64,000 bases of DNA from Yersinia aldovae ATCC 35236. GTDB lineage: Bacteria; Pseudomonadota; Gammaproteobacteria; Enterobacterales; Enterobacteriaceae. The stretch lies in NCBI RefSeq assembly GCF_000173735.1, contig NZ_ACCB01000014.1:37403-101402 (forward strand), in the 5' to 3' direction. The position numbers and the translations under genes are program-made. The notes under the pieces are model-generated. The model was not told the DNA's origin and ran no database searches. It saw only the letters and a program-made list of their open reading frames with translations. Shown here one piece after another: positions 51,834 to 59,739 of this stretch; the first letter of the stretch is position 1, and every line of letters starts with the position of its first letter.

Positions 51834-52184
51834 TTGAATCCAAACGCGACCCACTGGTATCTTCCCCAAACCACTAATGATTTAACCATATTCTACTGCC
51901 TTATCTGCATCACTTATATGGCAGTCCATATTACCTGGGATTGTATTTCGATAAAAACACCGCCCTTCGCATTAGAAAATCTGCAATATAAACTGAATGA
52001 GTTATATTCCTCATCGACTTTTGCTACCAGCGCATTTTTCTTTGTTATGCTTTTTGATATAGAAAACCCATTGAGGACATCAGACGCATTCATCTTTCCA
52101 TTAATAATAGCATCTCTAACCGGATTTATGATTTCTGTTTCTGCTATTGTGCCAAAACAATCACAACGCAAATCAATTGAATGA
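51834..52184 (+). CDS. Membrane protein of unknown function, paired with previous gene
   Basis: A 116-residue protein with three predicted transmembrane helices (ITYMAVHITWDCI region, FATSAFFFVMLFDI and FPLIIASLTGFMISVSAIV). It starts with TTG at 51834, one base after the upstream stop, so it is probably translated by coupling; no good ribosome site of its own is seen. Base composition is AT-rich compared with its neighbours. Three membrane passes of this size resemble small immunity or holin-like proteins, but I found no family match, so this is only a resemblance. Confidence 0.55.
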   Translation: MNPNATHWYLPQTTNDLTIFYCLICITYMAVHITWDCISIKTPPFALENLQYKLNELYSSSTFATSAFFFVMLFDIENPLRTSDAFIFPLIIASLTGFMISVSAIVPKQSQRKSIE

Positions 52185-52258
52185 AGTTAATCCACTTGAA
52201 CTATACTTATAAAGTAATAGAACAAGTGGAAAAAACAATATCACCTATAGCTTAATGC

Positions 52259-53875
52259 TTAATGCTTAATAATATACATTGTTTGGCTATAAGCCACGTC
52301 TTCAGGGTTAGTGATAGGATAACCTTTTACCCACGGCTTAATTAAACGCCCATTGGTAAATTGATAGATTGGCGCGATCGGCGACTGTTCAGCAATAATC
52401 TGTTCAGCACGATTATAATCGTCGTTCAACGCTTTTGGATTTGTCTGCTTACCCGCTTCAGTTAGCAAATAATCGTAGTTATCATCAGAGAACTTGGCGA
52501 TATTACCACTATGGGTTGACGTCAGAAGAGACAAGAAAGTTGAGGGTTCGTTGTAATCCCCAACCCATGAAGCGCGAACCACATCAAAATTACCGGTATT
52601 GCGGCTATCAATATACGTTTTCCACTCCTGATTGACCATTTTGACATCCACACCTAATGTCTTCTTCCACATTGAGGCGATAGCTATAGCCAATTTCTGG
52701 TTATTATCAGAGGTGTTATACAGCAGCGATAACTTCAAGGGGTTATCAGGGCCATAACCTGCCGCATGGAGCAACGCTTTAGCTTGCGCATTTAATTCAT
52801 TCTGATCCTGCTGCTGTAAAAAATTCACCATCGGATGATAACCCGCAGTGACGTCAGGAGTGAAGTTATACGCCGGTTTCTCACCGGTACCCAATACCTT
52901 TTCCGCAATGATTTTACGGTCAATAGCATAAGATAGCGCTTTACGCACCCGAACATCATTGGTCGGCGCACGTTGCGTATTAAAAGCGTAATAATAGGTG
53001 CCGAGCTGATCTGGGGTATAAACCTGATCTGGGATATCTTTTAGCAGCTTTTGATACAGATTTTTCGGGAAAGATTCAGTAATATCAATATCCCCGGCCT
53101 GATAACGTTTTGTGGCATTTGCTTCCTGATTAATGGGAATAAAGGTCACTTTGGTTAAAACAGTATGAGCATGGTCCCAATAATATTTATTGGGAACTAA
53201 GACTAACTTTTCATTTACCACTCGGTCTTGCAACTTAAATGCGCCGTTGCCAACCAGATTACCAATTTTAGTCCACTCATTACCGTATTTCTCGACAATG
53301 GTTTGTGGTACCGGGAATAAACTAAAGTTAGCGGTCAGGCTTGGGAAATAAGGCACCGGTTTGCTGAGTTTTATTTTCAGGGTGTGGTTATTAACCGCAC
53401 TGACGCCAAGCGTCTCAGGCGACATTTTACCGGAGATAATCTGCTGAGCGTTCTCAATCCCTGCCAGATCCGCAAACCAGGCAAAAGGTGATAAACTTTT
53501 AGGGTCAACCAGGCGACGCCAACTGTAGACAAAATCTTGTGCGGTAACCGGTTTGCCATCAGACCATTTAGCATCTTTACGTAAGGTGAATATATACGTT
53601 TGGTTATCGGTCGTTTGCCAACTGGTAGCAACGCCGGGAATGATTTTCCCCTGCGCATCCTGATTAACCAAGCCTTCAAACAGATCTCTGGCAACCTGTG
53701 CTTCGATTAACCCAACAGCTTTAACCGGATCAAGCGAGGCAGGCTCATCTTTAATATGACGAACAATTTCTTGTTTTTTAGCCAGTACCGTACCCGCAGG
53801 GACATCCGCAGCATTTGCCACTCCCAGCGAAGTGCCGACTAATGTGACGCACAATACATAATGGGAATAGTGCAT
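52259..53875 (-). CDS. mppA: Murein tripeptide-binding protein MppA
   Basis: Periplasmic OppA-family substrate-binding protein, 538 residues, with a signal peptide ending near ANAADVP (residue 24). SBP5-family landmarks EPASLDPVKAVG, DFVYSWRRLVDPKSLSPFAW and VRKALSYAIDRKII are visible. I prefer MppA over OppA because mpaA and ycjG, genes for murein-peptide catabolism, are close by as in E. coli; it works with OppBCDF to import L-Ala-D-Glu-mDap. Sequence alone does not separate the two. About 100 bases upstream on the same strand is an intrinsic terminator, so it needs its own promoter downstream of that. Confidence 0.8.
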   Translation of the reverse strand: MHYSHYVLCVTLVGTSLGVANAADVPAGTVLAKKQEIVRHIKDEPASLDPVKAVGLIEAQVARDLFEGLVNQDAQGKIIPGVATSWQTTDNQTYIFTLRKDAKWSDGKPVTAQDFVYSWRRLVDPKSLSPFAWFADLAGIENAQQIISGKMSPETLGVSAVNNHTLKIKLSKPVPYFPSLTANFSLFPVPQTIVEKYGNEWTKIGNLVGNGAFKLQDRVVNEKLVLVPNKYYWDHAHTVLTKVTFIPINQEANATKRYQAGDIDITESFPKNLYQKLLKDIPDQVYTPDQLGTYYYAFNTQRAPTNDVRVRKALSYAIDRKIIAEKVLGTGEKPAYNFTPDVTAGYHPMVNFLQQQDQNELNAQAKALLHAAGYGPDNPLKLSLLYNTSDNNQKLAIAIASMWKKTLGVDVKMVNQEWKTYIDSRNTGNFDVVRASWVGDYNEPSTFLSLLTSTHSGNIAKFSDDNYDYLLTEAGKQTNPKALNDDYNRAEQIIAEQSPIAPIYQFTNGRLIKPWVKGYPITNPEDVAYSQTMYIIKH

Positions 53876-53973
53876 AATCGATAACCTTATCGTTGTTGTT
53901 CCATGTCAGCGAAACAAAAAAATCGAATAAACATAAACTAGCAGATAAAGCCCCCTCATGACGATGAGAAAAT

Positions 53974-54002
53974 AAAAAAAAGCGGCGCACAAAGACGCCG
54001 CT
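53974..54002 (-). terminator. Orphan intrinsic terminator upstream of mppA
   Basis: AGCGGCG (53981-53987) and CGCCGCT (53996-54002) pair; on the minus strand a T-run of eight follows (As at 53974-53981). No annotated gene ends here, so it marks the 3' end of an unlisted minus-strand transcript or attenuates mppA. Confidence 0.85.
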
Positions 54003-54036
54003 AATGCTGTTTTATATCAGCTAAGCAATCAAAAAC

Positions 54037-54193
54037 TCAATTTAACACCTGTGTTAAGGAGGTATTGCTACAGACGTTATCACGGTTGATTGCCAGATAA
54101 CCACCGTTAGCCGACATTATCCGCAGGTTAACGTCACAGCCATTTCCCCGCCACACTCAAGGCATCTAAGTCACTATTGTCTAATATACATAC
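54037..54193 (-). pseudogene. Candidate small ORF in an unlisted transcription unit
   Basis: On the minus strand a GTG-started frame at 54156 encodes 39 residues including NGCDVNLRIMSANGGYLAIN and NVCSNTSLTQVLN. In another frame just upstream, LDNSDLDALSVAG runs up to a G run (Cs at 54146-54149); removing one base would join the two as LSVAGNGCDVNLRI. A promoter-like TTGAAA/TATAAT pair lies at 54264-54295 and a strong terminator at 53974-54002. There is no good ribosome site or unambiguous start codon. It may be a damaged small gene, a small gene with a read error, or a non-coding RNA. Confidence 0.3.
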
Positions 54194-54263
54194 TCACTTT
54201 ATTCGTTGAAATAACCACCCGCGGGACGCCCCTATGAATTAACCATCGGTAGTTATTTACCCG

Positions 54264-54295
54264 ATTATATATATATCCAGACTATTCGTTTTCAA
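54264..54295 (-). promoter_or_regulatory. Promoter-like element for the mppA-mpaA spacer
   Basis: On the minus strand TTGAAA (54290-54295) and TATAAT (54264-54269) with 20 bases between; overlapping TATATA hexamers reduce the spacer to 16-18. It could start a transcript ending at 53974-54002, or drive mppA itself. Confidence 0.4.
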
Positions 54296-54413
54296 GTCTG
54301 AAAGGACAGGTGTAATGTTGTAAACACAGATTGACGTTACATTAGTTTGAACACGCAACAATTAAGTGGTAGCTTCGGATTAACATAATATTTGAAGTGA
54401 TAATATCAACATC

Positions 54414-55115
54414 ATGACCACTCCCCGTTCCGCTCGAGGCAATTTAATTAAACCCGGTCAACGCTACGGCCAGTCTCTATTAGGTGCCCCACTGCTTTAT
54501 TTTCCAGCGCCCTCCCTGACGGCTAACACCGGTTTGATTATTGCAGGAACGCATGGTGATGAAAGTGCAGCAATTGTTGCTCTCTCCTGTGCGCTGCGCA
54601 GTATATCCCCTGCCCAGCAGCGCCATCATGTGATATTGGCAGTTAATCCCGATGGTTGCCAGCTAGGGTTACGTGCTAATGCTAATGGCGTTGACCTCAA
54701 TCGTAATTTTCCAACGGATAACTGGCAATCGGGTGAAACGGTTTATCGCTGGAATAGTGCTGCTGATGCGCGTGATGTGGTGTTATCAAGCGGTGAATAC
54801 GCAGGCTCTGAGCCAGAAACCCAGGCACTGTGCGAGTTAATTACCCAATTATCACCTGCCTGGGTGGTCTCGTTTCATGAACCACTGGCCTGCATTGAAG
54901 ACCCCGCAAGCTCCGCCTTGGGTGCTCGTCTGGCGGCGAATTTTGTATTGCCGTTGGTCACTAACGTGGGATATGCCACACCGGGTTCTTTTGGCAGTTG
55001 GTGTGCACAACGAGACTTACCCTGCATTACAGCAGAATTACCACCAATCTCAGCGGATACAGCCAACGAATGTTACCTGGCTGCACTGATCGACTTACTT
55101 ACACTAACGGATTAA
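54414..55115 (+). CDS. mpaA: Murein peptide amidase MpaA
   Basis: Zinc carboxypeptidase-fold (M14) amidase that splits the D-Glu-mDap bond of murein tripeptide. It has 233 residues. The zinc ligands are His47 and Glu50 in AGTHGDESAA and a later His in VVSFHEPL; catalytic Glu in TAELPP; conserved NGVDLNRNFP is present. It lacks a signal peptide and should be cytoplasmic. Its stop overlaps the ycjG stop by 4 bases, tail to tail. Confidence 0.93.
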   Translation: MTTPRSARGNLIKPGQRYGQSLLGAPLLYFPAPSLTANTGLIIAGTHGDESAAIVALSCALRSISPAQQRHHVILAVNPDGCQLGLRANANGVDLNRNFPTDNWQSGETVYRWNSAADARDVVLSSGEYAGSEPETQALCELITQLSPAWVVSFHEPLACIEDPASSALGARLAANFVLPLVTNVGYATPGSFGSWCAQRDLPCITAELPPISADTANECYLAALIDLLTLTD

Positions 55116-56083
55116 ACCGACAGATTTATTGCGCCTATAGCAAAGTTCAGCCCACCTTCTATATCATTTTCCAACCATGTCGGGCCGTCCAAATCAACAA
55201 AGCGCGCGCCCGGCGCCAAAGGCAATGCTGCCTGGATCGCACGCGAAGTACACAACATACAACCAAGCATGATGCCGAATCCCATCGCTTTCGCCTGCTC
55301 AGTCAGTAACCGTGCTTCGGTCAACCCGCCGCTTTTATCCAGTTTAATATTGACCATATCATAACGCCCAACCAGACCGGCTAAATCATCACGGGTATGG
55401 CAACTCTCATCAGCACAGATAGGCAGCGGGTGAATAAAATTCTGTAAAGAATCATCCGCTCCAGCCGGTAGTGGCTGTTCCAACATGGCCACGCCAAGAT
55501 CAGCAAGCAACTGACACCGGGCGGCTAACCCTTCTGGCTGCCAGGCTTCATTGGCATCAACAATTAATGTGACCTCTGGCACCGCACTGCGAATGGCCAC
55601 CAAACGTTCCGCAATCAGATGGTCATCCAGCTTGATTTTCAGCAAACAGGCTCCTTGCTGTGCCAGAGCCTTCGCACTGTAGGCCATCGCCTCCGGCGTA
55701 CCAATACTGACCGTCTGGGCCATCGAAATATGCTCTGGTGCGCTAACCTGACTTCGTTGCCAAAGACTTTGCTGGTTTTGCACACACTCCAGTTGCCATA
55801 AGGCACAATCTACCGCGTTTCTGGCCGCGCCCGCAGGGAGTAGCAACTGTAGCTCCTGGCGCGATACGCCATACTCAATGGCCCGAACAACTGACGCTAA
55901 CTGTGCCATCACCGAAGACTCACTTTCGCCATAATGTGGGTATGGGGTACATTCGCCAACAGCACGAATACCATTGTCTTCGATTTCAACCACCACCACT
56001 TTGGCTTCAGTGCGGCTGCCACGGGAAATAACAAACGCAGAGTGAAGAGGCCAGCTCTCTGGATAGTAGTGCATTGTTCTCAT
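55112..56083 (-). CDS. ycjG: L-Ala-D/L-Glu epimerase
   Basis: Enolase-superfamily epimerase, 323 residues (E. coli 321), that converts L-Ala-D-Glu to L-Ala-L-Glu so the dipeptide can be cut. Motifs: LLKIKLDDHL with catalytic Lys, VDANEAW, EQPLPAG and NIKLDKSGGLTEA with second Lys. The start at 56083 is chosen for AAGGAG 5 bases upstream and fit to E. coli; an adjacent ATG lies at 56086 and the frame is open further. It opposes mpaA and completes the MppA-MpaA-YcjG murein-peptide route. Confidence 0.92.
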   Translation of the reverse strand: MRTMHYYPESWPLHSAFVISRGSRTEAKVVVVEIEDNGIRAVGECTPYPHYGESESSVMAQLASVVRAIEYGVSRQELQLLLPAGAARNAVDCALWQLECVQNQQSLWQRSQVSAPEHISMAQTVSIGTPEAMAYSAKALAQQGACLLKIKLDDHLIAERLVAIRSAVPEVTLIVDANEAWQPEGLAARCQLLADLGVAMLEQPLPAGADDSLQNFIHPLPICADESCHTRDDLAGLVGRYDMVNIKLDKSGGLTEARLLTEQAKAMGFGIMLGCMLCTSRAIQAALPLAPGARFVDLDGPTWLENDIEGGLNFAIGAINLSV

Positions 56084-56236
56084 CATGGCTCCTTGGCAAA
56101 GTACGGGCGGATACAGCAGACGGTTAGACCTTAATGTATTTAGCATGTCAGTGATTTAGTCACTTTTTTATATCCAAGCTGCCACTGTTACCTTAAACTG
56201 AAGTTCGTGTTACACATCTGTAAAAGGAATCAAATA

Positions 56237-56740
56237 ATGACACAAACTGTACATTTTCAAGGCAACCCAGTGGTTGTTGCAGGCAAACTGCCGCAGGCTG
56301 GTGATAAAGCTAAAGACTTTACGTTAGTTGCGAAAGATTTATCTGATGTTGCATTAAGCAGCTTCGTTGGCAAACGTAAAGTCTTGAATATCTTCCCAAG
56401 TATTGATACTGGCGTTTGCGCCGCATCCGTACGTAAATTCAATCAACTGGCTGGCGAGCTTGAGAACACCGTTGTTCTTTGTATCTCCTCTGACCTGCCA
56501 TTTGCTCAATCACGTTTTTGCGGTGCTGAAGGCTTGAGCAACGTCACTACGCTGTCAACCTTGCGTGGCGCTGAATTTAAACAAGCATACGGTGTGGCGA
56601 TCACGGAAGGCCCTCTGGCCGGTTTAACCGCGCGCGCAGTGGTGGTTCTGGATGGTCAGGACAACGTTATCTACAGCGAACTGGTTAATGAAATCACCAG
56701 CGAACCAGACTACGATGCCGCACTGGCAGCACTGAAATAA
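56237..56740 (+). CDS. tpx: Thiol peroxidase Tpx
   Basis: Periplasm-associated, thioredoxin-dependent 2-Cys peroxidase, 167 residues, with peroxidatic Cys61 in [12 protein letters not shown] and resolving Cys95 in RFCGAEGL; Cys82 is also conserved. The start at 56237 has AAGGA 8 bases upstream; the frame is open ten codons further. It converges with tyrR over a terminator. Confidence 0.96.
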   Translation: MTQTVHFQGNPVVVAGKLPQAGDKAKDFTLVAKDLSDVALSSFVGKRKVLNIFPSIDTGVCAASVRKFNQLAGELENTVVLCISSDLPFAQSRFCGAEGLSNVTTLSTLRGAEFKQAYGVAITEGPLAGLTARAVVVLDGQDNVIYSELVNEITSEPDYDAALAALK

Positions 56741-56771
56741 ATAGCCTATTTAGGCATTAAGTCATGCGACA

Positions 56772-56804
56772 AAACGGCTGCCTGTTAGGTACAGCCGTTT
56801 TTTT
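56772..56804 (+). terminator. Terminator after tpx
   Basis: AAACGGCTG (56772-56780) and CAGCCGTTT (56792-56800), then Ts to 56804. It lies between convergent tpx and tyrR. Confidence 0.88.
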
Positions 56805-56824
56805 ATTGTGATACGCTCTAACGT

Positions 56825-58402
56825 TTACTCTTCTTCATTCTCATCACTGGCGGGCCGTTTACTGCTTAAGCCGTATTCACGCAGTTTATTGGCAATTGCG
56901 GTGTGAGAAACACCCAGTCGTTTCGCCAGTTTACGAGTGCTAGGATAATTACGGTAAAGACGCGTCAGAACGGAGCGTTCAAAGCGTTTACTGATGTCAT
57001 CAAGTGAACCATCCAATACCTCGTCACCCAAGGCAGCTTCAACCTCAAACTCAGGCAGAATAATATCTTGTGGCCGTAATTCGACGCTGTCCAGTTGGGT
57101 CAGGGCACGATAGATGGCATTCTTCAGTTGGCGTACATTGCCCGGCCAACCATAGTGTGTCAGGAAACTGCTCAGCTCAGGGGCCAACTTTGGCCGTGGC
57201 ACCCCTTGTTCATCAGAGAAACGGGCCACAAACAGTTCCGTCAATGGCATGATATCAGCCTGACGTTCACGTAATGGCGGCAGAGTGATGGTTAGCACAT
57301 TGAGGCGATAATAGAGGTCCTCGCGGAACTCACCACGCCGAACTAATTCCACCAAGTTCTTTTGCGTCGCACAAATCACGCGGACATCCACATGGACTTC
57401 GTGCTCTTCGCCAACACGACGGAAAGTGCCATCATTAAGGAAACGCAATAACTTGATTTGCATCCGTGGCGACATTTCACCGATTTCATCCAGCAACACC
57501 GAGCCACCGTTCGCCTGCTCAAAGAAGCCTTTTTTGCCTTCAACTGCATTGGGATAAGCCCCTGCCGCGTAGCCAAATAACTCGCTTTCTACCACCTCGT
57601 CGGGCAATGAAGCGCAGTTCAGCCCCAGAAACGGCATTTTGCCGCGAGGACTGCGCAAGTGGCAGGCACGGGCCAGTAAATCTTTACCGGTGCCGGTATC
57701 CCCCACCAGCAGCAACGGGGCATCCAGCATCGCCAGCTTACGTGCCTGTTCCAGCACATGGCACATCTTGGTGCTGGTGGCAACAATCTGTTTAAATTCG
57801 GTGTCATCATTAACCGATAGAATTTGTAGCTGCTGACCCATCCGGGCGGTGGATTTCAACATTACAACCGCACCAACCGACTGATTTTGCAGATTTTCAT
57901 CTTCAAGGTAGATCGGCGTGATCTCCATCAGGTAATCCTGATTGTTGATCAATATGCGCTCGGTATGAGGTGCCGTTTCTGCGCCATCGAACCAACGCGC
58001 AAAATTATATCCTCCCAGCAAACTACCGGCTGTTTTGTGACGAACTTTCTCTTCATTGAGAGAAAACAGTTTACGAGCTGCGGGGTTAGCCAACTCAAGA
58101 TTGCCTTTCAAATCAATGGAAAATACCGGCTCTGGCATCGATTCTAACAGTGCGCGTAATGAACGATGCTCACGCTCCGATGGCATAAAGGAAACTGTGC
58201 GAACATCCGTCACCCCATCAATACGTCGAATATCCATCATCAAAGCACTGAATACACTAAAATCCAATGAGGAGAAATTCAGATAAATGCGACCAATTGG
58301 ATCAATTTCGATCCCTCGTAAATCAATGCTGCGTAAAACCAAGAGATCAAGCAACTCTCTGGTGAGACCGATTCGGTCTTCGCAAAAAACTTCCAAGCGC
58401 AT
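56825..58402 (-). CDS. tyrR: Aromatic amino acid regulator TyrR
   Basis: Transcription factor for aromatic amino acid genes, 525 residues. Order: ACT domain (MRLEVFCEDRIGLTRELLDL), PAS domain, AAA+ domain with Walker A GDTGTGKDLL, and C-terminal helix-turn-helix TRKLAKRLGVSHTAIANKLR. The loop normally GAFTGA in sigma-54 activators reads GAYPNA here and is absent in E. coli TyrR, which acts with sigma-70. The start at 58402 matches E. coli; the frame is open 12 codons further. A TyrR-box-like palindrome lies about 80 bases upstream. Confidence 0.93.
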   Translation of the reverse strand: MRLEVFCEDRIGLTRELLDLLVLRSIDLRGIEIDPIGRIYLNFSSLDFSVFSALMMDIRRIDGVTDVRTVSFMPSEREHRSLRALLESMPEPVFSIDLKGNLELANPAARKLFSLNEEKVRHKTAGSLLGGYNFARWFDGAETAPHTERILINNQDYLMEITPIYLEDENLQNQSVGAVVMLKSTARMGQQLQILSVNDDTEFKQIVATSTKMCHVLEQARKLAMLDAPLLLVGDTGTGKDLLARACHLRSPRGKMPFLGLNCASLPDEVVESELFGYAAGAYPNAVEGKKGFFEQANGGSVLLDEIGEMSPRMQIKLLRFLNDGTFRRVGEEHEVHVDVRVICATQKNLVELVRRGEFREDLYYRLNVLTITLPPLRERQADIMPLTELFVARFSDEQGVPRPKLAPELSSFLTHYGWPGNVRQLKNAIYRALTQLDSVELRPQDIILPEFEVEAALGDEVLDGSLDDISKRFERSVLTRLYRNYPSTRKLAKRLGVSHTAIANKLREYGLSSKRPASDENEEE

Positions 58403-58481
58403 CAGTATTGACCTTATATATGGCAGGTACGAAATCACTGCATACGATAATACCCTGTCGCCCTCAATGGATGAAGCAGTC

Positions 58482-58499
58482 TGTCAGCAAAAGTTGACA
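58482..58499. promoter_or_regulatory. Candidate TyrR box upstream of tyrR
   Basis: TGTCAGCAAAAGTTGACA matches TGTAAAn6TTTACA at nine of twelve fixed positions and keeps the essential TGT/ACA ends 18 bp apart. It would allow self-repression, as in E. coli. Confidence 0.5.
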
Positions 58500-58662
58500 G
58501 GAATCGGCTTTTCGTCATTTTTTCTCCCATAATATATTGCCCTTGATGATATTTTTAACGTCTTTCCGGCACATTGCCAGTGGCTTATTAGTTATAATAT
58601 AAATAATTAAGATGAATATAACGGTTGAATACATCCTTTCTTTGTCACAAATTGATGACACT

Positions 58663-58702
58663 TTGCATTACATCGGCCACATGGCTATAGTATGGGTAGC
58701 CA
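58663..58702 (+). promoter_or_regulatory. Promoter and operator of the Xre/RES module
   Basis: TTGCAT (58663-58668), a 17-base spacer and TATAGT (58686-58691) form a good sigma-70 promoter. A perfect inverted repeat TGGCTA (58682-58687) and TAGCCA (58697-58702) overlaps the -10, the place expected for antitoxin autorepression. Confidence 0.7.
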
Positions 58703-58720
58703 GATGACCGAGGAGGTTAC

Positions 58721-59167
58721 ATGAGAGCATATCATCCAGCCCCTGCGACCAAAACAGGGGCGTTGTGGCGTGAAATTGGCCTGCCGGCCAGTCGCGGCAC
58801 TGTGCTGGTAGACAGTATCAAGCTAGGATTTTCTGTTGATGTCATCGACAGTATTCATTTATGGGCGTCAATGCCTAAATCCGAGATATTACGTGCCACA
58901 GGGATCCCCAGCCGTAGTCTGACTCGCCGCCGTACCCATGATGGCCGTTTTACCCCGGAAGAGAGTGAGCGAATTGCGCGTTTTGTGCGTGTCATGGATG
59001 CCACTGTTGACCTCTTTAGCGGAAATAAAGGCAAGGCAATCACCTGGATGTCCACGCCTATCAAAGGCTTGGGCCACAGAACCCCTGACTCCCTGTTGGA
59101 AACGGAAACCGGCGCACTGGAAGTCTGTGATTTGATTGGCCGACTGGAACACGGCGTGTTCTCGTAA
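58721..59167 (+). CDS. Xre/ParS-type antitoxin
   Basis: Antitoxin of the Xre-RES family, 148 residues. It has the N-terminal helical DNA-binding part (residues 50-80: SEILRATGIPSRSLTRRRTH) and the C-terminal toxin-binding (DUF2384/MbcA-ParS) domain: GKAITWMSTPIKGLGHRTPD and TGALEVCDLIGRLEHG. The ATG has GAGGAGG 5 bases upstream, a strong site, so antitoxin should be made in excess. It is followed by the RES toxin after about 100 bases. It inserts, with its partner, between tyrR and ycjF, adjacent genes in E. coli. Confidence 0.88.
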   Translation: MRAYHPAPATKTGALWREIGLPASRGTVLVDSIKLGFSVDVIDSIHLWASMPKSEILRATGIPSRSLTRRRTHDGRFTPEESERIARFVRVMDATVDLFSGNKGKAITWMSTPIKGLGHRTPDSLLETETGALEVCDLIGRLEHGVFS

Positions 59168-59236
59168 CTATCTATTTTTATTTGATTTTACGCTTATAAC
59201 ATTGCCGTTATTATAGCGACAGAGGGAGAGGTGTAC

Positions 59237-59269
59237 ATGGAGAGTCAGTTAAGGGAGCGCGAGTTATGA
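59237..59269 (+). CDS. Ten-residue ORF overlapping the toxin start
   Basis: ATG GAG AGT ... TGA encodes MESQLREREL. A GGGAGAGG sequence lies 6 bases upstream. Its TGA (59267-59269) overlaps the toxin ATG codons at 59266 and 59269, so it could couple or limit toxin translation. It is very short and may be fortuitous. Confidence 0.35.
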   Translation: MESQLREREL

Positions 59270-59724
59270 TGCTCTACCGCATCGTAATGCGCCGTTATCT
59301 CGCCTCAACCTGGACCGGTTATGGTGCCGAAATGTACGGTGGCCGTTGGAATCATAAAGGCCATGCTGCTATCTACTTGGCCAGCAGCATATCACTGGCG
59401 ATGTTGGAAACATTGGTACATATTCACGACAGCACTACGCTCAGTGAGTTTGAGTTATTTCAGATTGAAATTAATGACGGCAGCATTATGCTGCTGCAAC
59501 CGCAAGATTGGCCGTCAGAGTGGCGAAGTGATCCGGCACCGGTCGCAGCAATGGACGTTGGCACCGAGTGGCTAAAATCAGAGTCATCTGTTGGATTACT
59601 GGTTCCATCCACCCTGGTGCCATCAGAGAATAATATGTTGGTTAACCCGCATCACAAAGACTTTCAGGGTTGTCTAAAAAGCGTCAAGCCGCTCTCTTTT
59701 GCCTTTGACCCGCGGCTAAGATAG
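59266..59724 (+). CDS. RES-domain NAD-targeting toxin
   Basis: RES-family toxin, 152 residues. The name-giving residues can be seen: Arg27 in YGGRWNHKG, Glu48 in AMLETLVHI and a Ser in the region of LLVPSTLVPSENN near residues 107-119. RES toxins of this type degrade NAD+ and halt growth, and Xre/RES pairs act as toxin-antitoxin systems. Start at 59266 (or 59269) is behind AAGGGAG; the first is called. No frameshift or missing catalytic residue is apparent, so it looks functional. Confidence 0.88.
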   Translation: MMLYRIVMRRYLASTWTGYGAEMYGGRWNHKGHAAIYLASSISLAMLETLVHIHDSTTLSEFELFQIEINDGSIMLLQPQDWPSEWRSDPAPVAAMDVGTEWLKSESSVGLLVPSTLVPSENNMLVNPHHKDFQGCLKSVKPLSFAFDPRLR

Positions 59725-59739
59725 CCTTCGTCACTGCCA

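Noticed and set aside
51834..52184. Colicin immunity protein
   Set aside because: It has a similar size and three membrane helices, but I see no sequence match to the known immunity families, so it is not called as one.
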